Below, one piece after another: positions 28,965 through 37,638 of a stretch of DNA of 45,201 nt. Origin of the DNA: Mesostigma viride. Taxonomy: Eukaryota > Streptophyta > Mesostigmatophyceae > Mesostigmatales > Mesostigmataceae. A model generated the notes under the pieces. It was not told the origin of the DNA, ran no database searches, and was given only the letters and a program-made list of their open reading frames with translations. The number at the start of each line of letters is the position of its first letter. Positions within the stretch are counted from its first letter, which is position 1. The position numbers and the translations under genes are program-made. The DNA is taken from contig RPFO01000191.1 of assembly GCA_009746045.1 (NCBI GenBank), positions 1 to 45,201 on the forward strand, in the 5' to 3' direction.

Positions 28965-31705
28965 ACGCCACTCCCCCCCTTCTTCACCAGTGTGGCCTCC
29001 ATGCCCACAAACAGCAGAGGCTCATTCTCCACCTGCCATTGCTCCCTACCCAGAGGAAACTTGGACTTAATGATGGAGATCAGCTCCTTAAGCCACGACG
29101 TGGGAGCTATCAGATGTAGGTCATCCCCGTGCAGCGAAGCATACACTGGCAGGCCTTCCCATTGCCCCAGAAACAGACAGGGGTCTACAGGAGAGACCTT
29201 CAAGTTGCAATGCTCCTTCAGGAAACGGTTGAGAGTCTCCCTCCAGATTATTGGACTTGACCTCAGGCCCTCCAGGCCCTTGAGGATTTTAAGGAACTCC
29301 GTGTGGATGTCCCTTTTCCATACAGCAGGCACCCTAACATAGAAAGGCGTCTTGCCCTCCCACTTTTCCTGTGCCACATCTGCATCCCCCTCCAGAAATG
29401 CCCTCTTGAAGTCTACCACCACTGAGCCATAGTCCAAGCCCTTGTTGAGAAGGCCTAGAAATACACACAGCAGCAGCCTCCAAGTGTCATGCAACATGCC
29501 AGGGGTATACAACTCCTCAGCAGTGCACTCACCAGTACCCTTGAACTCATTCAGCACTGGCCTGACATGTGGTACCTTGACCCCGTCCACCTCCTTCATC
29601 TTGATGACAAACTTGAGCTTGAGTAGACGTCGTGCAGGAGGCAGGTCATTGACAGGTTCCACGCATTTCTTGGAGATCCAGTCCTCCCCAGATTTAATCA
29701 GACCCAGTGTGACCTGGGGACACATAATGGGAGAGGACATGAGCTTCACCAGGCCTTGGTAGTTGATAGGGCTGTGTCCAGCAAGTGAGTGAGGACCAAT
29801 GCCCAAACTGCTTGGATGACTAGCAGCTGGCAATATGAGGTCATCAACCAAGGGCTCCTGCCCCTGGCACACTTGCACACGCTTAACCGACCTGGTTACT
29901 GCACGTGATAGGTGAGTGGTCCTGAAATTAATCAGTGGGACCTGACCAGCCCCTTCCTTAGTCAGGAGAGAGGACGTGATCACTACCCCATCCTGGCATA
30001 GGAAATTCTGCCCCAGAAGAGCAGGTCCTTGATAGCCCTCCAAGACACAAAAAGCAGTGTCCTGTCCAAGGATAGGAATGAATACCTCACCCAGTACCTT
30101 CACGTGTACCCCGCCACTGAAGTCAGACACAAACTGATAGCTGGGTTCAGACATGCTGTACCCTGCTGCAGCCCTGGTCCCAATGATGGAAACCTGAGAA
30201 TTAGTGTCTACCTCTAAGGCAGTGTCCAGCCCCAGATTGCCATGCCACCTGAGCTTGGCTACCTTGGGCTGCTTCTTGGCTCTTTGTAGAGCCCCAATCA
30301 ATCCAGCCAAACTTGTCCCCCTGGGCTTGGTTAGTGCCTTGGGCTTGACAGTTGACTCCCCAGCTGTTGACCTTGCAGCCTGTTCAACAAGTACCTCTGC
30401 AACCTGGCCAGGGCTGACAGATTCCCCTGCAACAGATGTGGTCGTTGCGTCAGTGATGTCACTTGGGACCTGAAAATCCTGCAGATCCTGTGAGCCTTGT
30501 GCCTGACTGCCCTCATTCATCAGGTTAGGCTTGACATATGACCAACTCAGCCGGTGCACATGCTTTGGTTCGTCCTCCATGCTGACCAAGCATGCGTGGC
30601 TAGCTTCATCAACCTGGGTAACCACCCCAGGACTCCAGCTACCACGTTTGCCATAAAGGCTAGGTTCCTTCCAAGCTAGGACCTTCTGACCCACTTGTGG
30701 CTCCAGCATCTTCCAACCCCGGTCCTTCTCCCTCAGCTTGGCAAAGGTGACATGTGCAGCATGTTTCCAGCCCTCCAGCACATGTGGTGGGCACAGGCCA
30801 TGATATAGACCCATTGGGCTGACAGCAACTCCATCATAGTAGAAGTTAACCCTGCTGTTCAGCTGCTGCTCCACGTTCCTCAGCCATGCACTCCTGACAA
30901 GTGCAGGTGCAGACAAGGGTACCCAGTCTTCAGAGATGATCAATTTCTTGACCTCCTGGATTGCCCTCTCGATAGCACCCTGCTGCCCATGAGCCTCCCT
31001 AGGTGTAACCAGCAACTCAGGAAGGGTAGGATCACCCTTGAGATGCTGAAACTGCATGTCCACCTGGATCCTTGTGGTAGGAAACTTGGCTCTTACATTC
31101 TGCAGGGCAGCCAGCAAGTACCTGTTCTTCATAGAAGGTAAATGCTCTAGCACCTTGTATTTCGTGTACCTGTCCACGCACACCAACAGTTGCATGCCCC
31201 TGATGTGTTGGATATCACACTGCAGATCACCAATGCTCTGAGGTAGAGCTTTGGCATGTGATTTCCTGGGCTTGTTGGAGGACAACTGGCACTTACACCG
31301 TGAGGCAGCTTGCTGACACGCCTTAAGAAGGGGTGCCCTGCCCATACGGAAGGCAAAGTTGTTTGACAGAGAAGTGGCATGCCCAAACATGTTGTGGATT
31401 CGGGCACCCAACTCCTGGTACACAGAGGAAGCAGTCCCTGGCACAGTCAGGACTGTGCTGTCAGGTTGTCCAGCATCACCATGCTGACTTCCATCCTGTT
31501 CTGACTCAGAGCCTGAGTCACCCTGCTCATGCCCAACACCTGGACCGCCAGCAGGGACCACATGCATACCACCAGAGGCCTTCACACCCCTCTGTGGTTG
31601 TACATTGGTTTCTCTCAAAATGAGAGGTCCACCCTCGTGCCCAGCACGAGGATGCATGGGGTCAGACATTCTTACAGCTGCACCAGCTGTCAAGGACGTC
31701 TTCAT
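28877..31705 (-). CDS. pol: B-minus pol: integrase, protease, reverse transcriptase
   Basis: 942-codon frame from ATG 31705. Residues 1-95 are a hydrophilic linker. Integrase: RIHNMFGH (His 104/109) with C130 and CKC 137-139; catalytic D164 (LQCDIQH), D216 (IQVDMQF), E246 (QGAIERA); C-terminal domain to about 395 (KRGSWSPGVV, VHRLSWSYVKP). Protease: D500-T-N-S and LLGQNFL at 563-569. RT: LKFVIKMKEVDGVKVPHVRP from 696, D765 in VVVDFKRAF, SSPIIW near 816, HGDD at 859-862. The last 33 residues follow a frame loss at the G7 run and are unlikely to be native. INT before PR is the reverse of standard Copia order. The frame starts about 140 nt after gag stops. Confidence 0.92.
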   Translation of the reverse strand: MKTSLTAGAAVRMSDPMHPRAGHEGGPLILRETNVQPQRGVKASGGMHVVPAGGPGVGHEQGDSGSESEQDGSQHGDAGQPDSTVLTVPGTASSVYQELGARIHNMFGHATSLSNNFAFRMGRAPLLKACQQAASRCKCQLSSNKPRKSHAKALPQSIGDLQCDIQHIRGMQLLVCVDRYTKYKVLEHLPSMKNRYLLAALQNVRAKFPTTRIQVDMQFQHLKGDPTLPELLVTPREAHGQQGAIERAIQEVKKLIISEDWVPLSAPALVRSAWLRNVEQQLNSRVNFYYDGVAVSPMGLYHGLCPPHVLEGWKHAAHVTFAKLREKDRGWKMLEPQVGQKVLAWKEPSLYGKRGSWSPGVVTQVDEASHACLVSMEDEPKHVHRLSWSYVKPNLMNEGSQAQGSQDLQDFQVPSDITDATTTSVAGESVSPGQVAEVLVEQAARSTAGESTVKPKALTKPRGTSLAGLIGALQRAKKQPKVAKLRWHGNLGLDTALEVDTNSQVSIIGTRAAAGYSMSEPSYQFVSDFSGGVHVKVLGEVFIPILGQDTAFCVLEGYQGPALLGQNFLCQDGVVITSSLLTKEGAGQVPLINFRTTHLSRAVTRSVKRVQVCQGQEPLVDDLILPAASHPSSLGIGPHSLAGHSPINYQGLVKLMSSPIMCPQVTLGLIKSGEDWISKKCVEPVNDLPPARRLLKLKFVIKMKEVDGVKVPHVRPVLNEFKGTGECTAEELYTPGMLHDTWRLLLCVFLGLLNKGLDYGSVVVDFKRAFLEGDADVAQEKWEGKTPFYVRVPAVWKRDIHTEFLKILKGLEGLRSSPIIWRETLNRFLKEHCNLKVSPVDPCLFLGQWEGLPVYASLHGDDLHLIAPTSWLKELISIIKSKFPLGREQWQVENEPLLFVGMEATLVKKGGSGVCCWWGAMIIKRPSLASFLQPSHRHCVLW

Positions 31706-31845
31706 AGGAACCTGTACCTCTCCAGGTGACCTGGGGCCACCCTGAACCTGGAGATCACCCTCTTGTTGCCCAGATATAAAATCTGCATTGGAGCACCTGG
31801 CCTCCCCCTGGGTGAATTAAGGTGTGTAGGGGTTGCCTCAGACAG

Positions 31846-32957
31846 TCACTGCTCCTTGTTGTCTTCTTGCTGACTGCCCTTTGAAGGCTGGCCTGCCTGG
31901 GACTTGTTGTTGTTCTTCTTGTTGTTGTTGTTCTTGTTGCTGCCCTGGCCCTGGGACTTCTTGAAGCTGGGACACTCCTTCTTGATGTGCCCCCACCCCT
32001 TGCACAGGTAGCATTGTATCTTTGACTTGCCCTGGCCACTGCCCCCGTTGTCAGACGCGTTGCCCTGCTTGGGCTGACCACCCACCCGCCTGAACACCGA
32101 CTTGGAGTGTGACCTCCTGTCAGAGTCGGGTGAATGATCGCCCTTGCGCTTGTTATGGTTGCCCCTACGCCCTCCTTGGCTTCTGTCAGCCTCAGACGTC
32201 TTGGAGCCCCCTGGGTACGCCCACCTGCCTGGGTAGCCTTCACTGCTGGCACTCCTCCCTCAAACAGCTCCTCTGCCTCGAGTGCTTGTTTGATTATGAC
32301 CTTGTAGGCCTTGAGGGTTGAGTGTGGGGCACACATGACCTTTAAGGAGCCACGTGTCGCCTTATCCAGCCCAGAAACCTTGAGCCAGTTGGTCAGGGCT
32401 ATGTTATCAGCAACATTAAAGCCGTGAGCCCTGCCCTCCTCAACCATTTTACAATAGTTAAGGAAGTTCTGGATCAGGTCCCCCTTGACCTCCCACCCCT
32501 GGTATTTATCCTGCCAATGGATCCCCACTTTCTTCCTCTGATCCTCCAGCAGCTCCTTTAACTCTGCCACGTAGCTGGACCAGGCCTTGTTGGCCTTCTT
32601 ACACTCTCTAGTGAGGTCCTTTATCTGATCTGTACACTTGCCAAAAGTCTGGCTACCTATCCAGATCTGGTAATAGTTTGTACCACCGTACAAACTTGGA
32701 AACCCCTCTAGCCCCTCCACAAACTCCTCAGCCTGCTTGGGCTTTGTGTCTGACGTGACAGGTTGCAGTTGATTCACAATAAGCAAACCCTGGGTAGTGA
32801 GATCATAACCAAGAACAGCTTGTGCATTATTATTATTGTGATGAAGGTTGGTAATTTCTCCGGTAACCCCCACGTCATCTACGTGAGCGGTCCCACTACC
32901 AGCACCACCATTATTCCCACTGGCTGGGGCACCTTTGCTACGGCGCCCGTCTGCCAT
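31846..32957 (-). pseudogene. gag: B-minus gag (one frame break)
   Basis: Starts at ATG 32957 (MADGRRSKG). A capsid-like helical region covers residues 60-240. The frame is lost at about 32210, where one T present in the B-plus copy is missing. The true C-terminus continues in another frame as an Arg/Ser-rich stretch, then a perfect CX2CX4HX4C knuckle (CYLCKGWGHIKKEC near 31985-32025) and an Asn/Lys-rich tail, stopping at 31846. Without the shift the first frame runs on to 31755 as an Arg/Thr-rich artefact. Confidence 0.8.
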
Positions 32958-33123
32958 TCTGCACTACAAGCTATTCAAAAACACCTCAGCAAAGCAGCAG
33001 ATTAAAGTATGTACAAAGAATTGTCGCAACTGCCGCCTGCGCCGGTGTCGCCTCCGCCCCCGCGAATTGCCGTTGAAAAATCGACAAAATGTCGACGAGT
33101 ACTGGAAAAGAAAATTGGCCGAC

Positions 33124-33834
33124 CTAGTAGTCAAGGCCCCTGAAGTCGCAGTACTCGTATGCGAACTCACGATCCTCCATATCCAGCTCTGGACCTGCAC
33201 CGGTATGTATCAAAACCGGTGTGCTCCCCGCCGCGTAAGTTGCGATGCGCCGACGCGCTACGAGGCGCAGAGGATGTGTAAAGATCGACAACAATTCCCA
33301 CCCCGCGGGAATCCACTCTCGCAGAGATGCGAGAAATGCCACCAGGTTAATGAGAACCTGGCGTTCGCGACTGCGTACGCCGCGTGTGAGCAGCGACAGC
33401 AACGCGAGATCTTGAAATAAGTTTGTCGACACCGCCGGCGCGCCCCCCGTGCGTAGCGATGCCCAGTTTTGTAAGTTTCTCTGGTAACCGGTGAGTGAAG
33501 AGATGGCGTTATCCAACTCCTCAATGGCAGTGGTGACCTCGTTCACCGACCGCAAACCTCCCCGCACCTGGACCGTAAATTGCGATAAAATGTTGCGAAT
33601 CTGGTCCAACAGTGCGCGTATAGCCGGCACCAGTGCTGGCAAATCGGGGTCCTCGGGGTTATCCCCGAGCAATGGAAGAACTGCGCGCTGCCGACGATGA
33701 AGTTCGTCCAGCGAGATCGTGACCTCGTCAAGCAATTGCTGCCACGACGGCGCAGCCGGTCTTGGCAAAGGATCAGCCGGCGGAGCGGCTATCTCCTCAT
33801 CGCCGGGAATCCGGAATTCTTCAGAATTTGGCAT
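33124..33834 (-). CDS. B-minus ORF0: extra ORF between 5' LTR and gag
   Basis: Intact 236-codon frame from ATG 33834, only 23 nt after the LTR, ending 166 nt before gag. Unknown family. The N-terminus is Pro/Ala/Glu-rich. Residues 30-170 look like long amphipathic helices (heptad-like Leu/Ile, SLDELHRRQRA, AIRALLDQIRNIL, AIEELDNAI), possibly coiled coil. The C-terminus is aromatic and acidic (ELDMEDREFAYEYCDF). It sits where A has its own ORF0, though direct similarity is weak. That it is intact here, with gag and pol broken, suggests it is a real gene. Confidence 0.65.
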   Translation of the reverse strand: MPNSEEFRIPGDEEIAAPPADPLPRPAAPSWQQLLDEVTISLDELHRRQRAVLPLLGDNPEDPDLPALVPAIRALLDQIRNILSQFTVQVRGGLRSVNEVTTAIEELDNAISSLTGYQRNLQNWASLRTGGAPAVSTNLFQDLALLSLLTRGVRSRERQVLINLVAFLASLREWIPAGWELLSIFTHPLRLVARRRIATYAAGSTPVLIHTGAGPELDMEDREFAYEYCDFRGLDY

Positions 33835-33846
33835 ATTTGGAACGAG

Positions 33847-33857
33847 GCTTGTAATAC
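33847..33857 (-). other. Candidate primer binding site of B-minus
   Basis: Minus sense ATTACAAGC two bases after the LTR, identical to the site in A. Confidence 0.45.
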
Positions 33858-34477
33858 GAGTTGTATGAGAGAGTGAATGCCACGAATTCCGCCATGGTTC
33901 TTGCAGGAAGTTGCCTTTATTAATAACAAGGAAACACAGACGTAAGTCACGTCACTTCCAAGACTGCACGCAGCACAGACGACAGGGTCGCAGTGCCAAG
34001 AGAACGTGCACGCAAGAACTAGCGTCCCGGTGCGACCAAGTCACACATATAGGTTGTTAGGGACGCGTCCAAGTATTCAGCTGCACTGTCACAGCTGAAC
34101 TGTCAATCAATTGATTACACAGAGCTCTGGCACGCCTTTGGCGCGGAGATCTATCAATTGTCCATACGGCTAGTCCTGTGGACCTATCCGTACACTACTC
34201 AGCATCAATTGTCTCATAGGTCCTGGCGCGCTACAGCGCGCCTACCTATCAATTGACCATCAAGTCCTGTACAAGTCCTGTCAACGTCCTGCGGACTATC
34301 AAAGTGACACTTGTACATCCTGTGTCCGTACGCGCCCACAGTGGCGCGCCGGGTACTGTCGGCACAGCCTAGGAAACGTCATAACTTTTACGTTCCTTAA
34401 CCAAATGAGGCGTTCAAGGTGCCGTTGGAAAGAGCGTAACAATCTCTATCCATCTAACGTAAATCCTTTACGTTAAC
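33858..34477 (-). repeat. 5' LTR of B-minus
   Basis: 620 bp, nearly identical to 26652-27269. Transcription would run leftward. It faces away from the 5' LTR of B-plus, 393 bp to its right. Confidence 0.9.
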
Positions 34478-34863
34478 TGCAGGATGGTCAACAGCCTATA
34501 CCGGCTGAACCTATCCACCCCCACCAACAGATACAAACCACGAATGTGCTGTATATCTACTTGGATATCTCCCCGCTCTCTAGCAGGCTCTCTAGCGTGG
34601 GACCGTGGTGGGTGAATCTGATTCTCCTGACAGACACAGTTCTCAGCAGCTGCAGTGCAGGCCTCCAACAGAGGCTGCTTACCTAGCTTCCAAGCAAACA
34701 TTTCTGCCTGTTTAGAGTGCCCAAATACATGGTGTAGAGTATGCCCAGCGGCTGCATAGCTCAACCCCCTAGCAGTCTCACTGCCTAAGGAGGAACTAGG
34801 ACCTGGCTGTGTGCGCGGGACCGCACGACCCACCTCCTGCTCCTTGGAACCAGGGACCTCCAC
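34478..34863 (-). pseudogene. C integrase N-terminal fragment (spacer between the two B copies)
   Basis: Frame opening MEVPGSKEQEV with a linker, then the integrase zinc-binding motif TLHHVFGH with C and CVC, catalytic Asp in IQVDIQHIRG, and GVDRFSRYRLL. It breaks off at B-minus and continues at 26651. On the right it is cut by B-plus at 34871. This 393-bp piece is all of C left between the two insertions. Confidence 0.8.
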
Positions 34864-34870
34864 AGCTTGA

Positions 34871-35483
34871 GTTAACGTAAAGGATTTACGTTTGGTGGAT
34901 AGAGATTGTTACGCTCTTTCCAACGGCACCTTGAACGCCTCATTTGGTTACGGGACGTAAAAGTTATGACGTTTCCTAGGCTGTGCCGACAGTACCCGGC
35001 GCGCCACTGTGGGCGCGTACGGACATAGGATGTACAAGTGTCACTTTGATAGTCCGCAGGACGTTGACAGGACTTGTACAGGACTTGATGGTCAATTGAT
35101 AGGTAGGCGTGCTGTAGCGCGCCAGGACCTATGGGACAATTGATGCTGAGTAGTGTACGGATAGGTCCACAGGACTAGCCGTATGGACAATTGATAGATC
35201 TGCGCGCCAAAGGCGTGCCAGAGTCTGTGTAATCAATTGATTGACAGTTCAGCTGTGACAGTGCAGCTGAATACTTGGACGCGTCCCTAGCAACCTATAT
35301 GTGTGACTTGGTAGCAGGACGCTAGTTCTTGCGTGCACGTTCTCTTGGCACTGCGACCCTGTCGTCTGTGCTGCGTGCAGTCTTGGAAGTGACGTGACTT
35401 ACGTCTGTGTTCCTTGTTATTAATAAAGGCAACTTCCTGCAAGAACCATGGCGGAATTCGTGGCATTCACTCTCATACAACTC
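34871..35483 (+). repeat. 5' LTR of B-plus
   Basis: 613 bp, GTTAAC to AACTC, inverted relative to the LTRs of B-minus and differing from them at roughly a dozen sites. TATAT at 35296-35300 and AATAAA at 35422-35427 are candidate promoter and polyadenylation signals. Confidence 0.9.
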
Positions 35484-35485
35484 GT

Positions 35486-35494
35486 ATTACACGC
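35486..35494 (+). other. Candidate primer binding site of B-plus
   Basis: ATTACACGC two bases after the LTR, one base different from the site in A and B-minus. Confidence 0.4.
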
Positions 35495-35506
35495 CTCGTT
35501 CCAAAT

Positions 35507-36219
35507 ATGCCAAATTCTGAAGAATTCCGAATTCCCGGCGATGAGGAGATAGCCGCTCCGCCGGCTGATCCTTTACCAAGACCGGCTGCGCCATCGTGGC
35601 AGCAATTGCTTGACGAGGTCACGATATCGCTGGACGAACTTCATCGTCGGCAGCGCGCAGCTCTTCCATTGCTCGGGGATTTCCCCGAGGACCCCGTTTG
35701 CCGCAGCTGGTGCCGGCTATACGCACGCCGTTGGACCAGATTCGCAACATTTTGTCGCAATTTACGGTCCAGGTGCGTGGAGGTTTGCGGTCGGTGACCG
35801 AAGTCACCACTGCCATCGAGGAGCTGGACAACGCCATCTCTTCGCTCACCGGCTACCAGAGAAATTTACAAAACTGGGCATCGCTACGCACGGGGGGCGC
35901 GCCGGTGGTGTCGACAAACTTATTTCAAGACCTCGTTGCTGTCGCTGCTCACACGCGGCGTACGCAGTCGCGAACGCCAGGTTCTCATTAACCTGGTGGC
36001 TTTTCTCGCATCTTTGCGAGAGTGGATTCCCGCAGGTTGGGAATTGTTGTCATTTTTACTCATCCTCTGCGCCTCGTCGCGCGTCGGCGCATCGCAACTT
36101 TCGCGCCGGGGAGCACACCGGTTTTGATACATACCGGTGCAGGTCCGGCACACACGCCGGATATGGAGGATCGTGAGTTTACCTATGAGTACTGCGATTT
36201 CCGGGGCCTCGACTACTGA
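35507..36219 (+). pseudogene. B-plus ORF0, frameshifted
   Basis: Counterpart of 33124-33834. It starts at ATG 35507 (MPNSEEFRIPGDEE) but passes through at least three frames (breaks near 35690, 35930 and 36030-36120) before the shared ending CDFRGLDY at 36219. Many substitutions separate it from the B-minus copy, far more than in gag-pol next door. Confidence 0.75.
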
Positions 36220-36386
36220 GTCGGCCAATTTTTTTTTTCCAGTGCTCGTCGACATTTTGTCGATTTTTCAACGGCGATTCGCGGGGGCGGCGGCGACACC
36301 GGCGCAGGCGGCAGTTGCGACAATTTTTTGTACATACTTTATTCTGCTGCTTTGCTGAGGTGTTTTTGAATAGCTTGTAGTGCAGA

Positions 36387-37498
36387 ATGGCAGACGGGCG
36401 CCGTAGCAAAGGTGCCCCAGCCAGTGGGAATAATGGTGGTGCTGGTAGTGGGACCGCTCACGTAGATGACGTGGGGGTCACCGGAGAGATTACCAATCAT
36501 CACAATAATAATAATGCACAAGCTGTTCTTGGTTATGATCTCACTACCCAGGGTTTGCTTATTGTGAATCAACTGCAACCTGTCACGTCAGACACAAAGC
36601 CCAAGCAGGCTGAGGAGTTTGTGGAGGGGCTAGAGGGGTTTCCAAGTTTGTACGGTGGTACAAACTATTACCAGATCTGGATAGGTAGCCAGACTTTTGG
36701 CAAGTGTACAGATCAGATAAAGGACCTCACTAGAGAGTGTAAGAAGGCCAACAAGGCCTGGTCCAGCTACGTGGCAGAGTTAAAGGAGCTGCTAGAGGAT
36801 CAGAGGAAGAAAGTGGGGATCCATTGGCAGGATAAATACCAGGGGTGGGAGGTCAAGGGAGACCTGATCCAGAACTTCCTTAACTATTGTAAAATGGTTG
36901 AGGAGGGCAGGGCTCACGGCTTTAATGTTGCTGATAACATAGCCCTGACCAACTGGCTCAAGGTTTCTGGGCTGGACAAGGCTACACGTGGCTCCTTAAA
37001 GGTCATGTGTGCCCCACACTCAACCCTCAAGGCCTACAAGGTCATAATCAAACAAGCACTCGAGGCAGAGGAGCTGTTTGAGGGTGGAGTGCCAGCAGTG
37101 AAGGCTACCCAGGCAGGTGGGCGTACCCAGGGTGGCTCCAAACGTCTGAGGCTGACAGAAGCCAAGGAGGGCGTAGGGGCAACCACAACAAGCGCAAGGC
37201 CAATCATTCACCCGACCCTGACAGGAGGTCACACTCCAAGTCGGTGTTCAGGCGGGTGGGTGGTCAGCCCAAGCAGGGCAACGCGTCTGACAACGGGGGC
37301 AGTGGCCAGGGCAAGTCAAAGATACAATGCTACCTGTGCAAGGGGTGGGGGCACATCAAGAAGGAGTGTCCCAGCTTCAAGAAGTCCCAGGGCCAGGGCA
37401 GCAACAAGAATAACAACAACAACAAGAAGAACAACAACAAGTCCCAGGCAGGCCAGCCTTCAAAGGGCAGTCAGCAAGAAGACAACAAGGAGCAGTGA
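36387..37498 (+). pseudogene. gag: B-plus gag (one frame break)
   Basis: Almost identical to the B-minus gag, from ATG 36387 with capsid-like region and zinc knuckle (CYLCKGWGHIKKEC, about 37330-37370) and Asn/Lys-rich tail to 37498. The frame is lost near 37142, where a G present in B-minus is missing. The T missing in B-minus, about ten bases away, is present here. Both copies therefore break in the same 20-bp stretch by different one-base losses. Confidence 0.8.
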
Positions 37499-37638
37499 CT
37501 GTCTGAGGCAACCCCTACACACCTTAATTCACCCAGGGGGAGGCCAGGTGCTCCAATGCAGATTTTATATCTGGGCAACAAGAGGGTGATCTCCAGGTTC
37601 AGGGTGGCCCCAGGTCACCTGGAGAGGTACAGGTTCCT

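Larger units (their letters stand above)
26652..34477 (-). mobile_element. Copia-like element B-minus, complete
   Basis: Minus-strand element of 7.8 kb with both LTRs, inserted in the C integrase gene. Flanks are GGCAG (26647-26651) and TGCAG (34478-34482), a 5-bp target duplication with one change. LTRs differ at about two or three sites by eye, so it is young. Order: 5' LTR, ORF0, gag, INT-PR-RT, RH, 3' UTR, PPT, 3' LTR. ORF0 is intact; gag has one frame break and pol has one between RT and RH. Confidence 0.9.

Noticed and set aside
31755-31850. Arg/Thr-rich C-terminus of the 400-codon B gag frame
   Set aside because: It is the shifted reading of the zinc-knuckle and Asn/Lys-rich tail; the other frame has the perfect CCHC motif.
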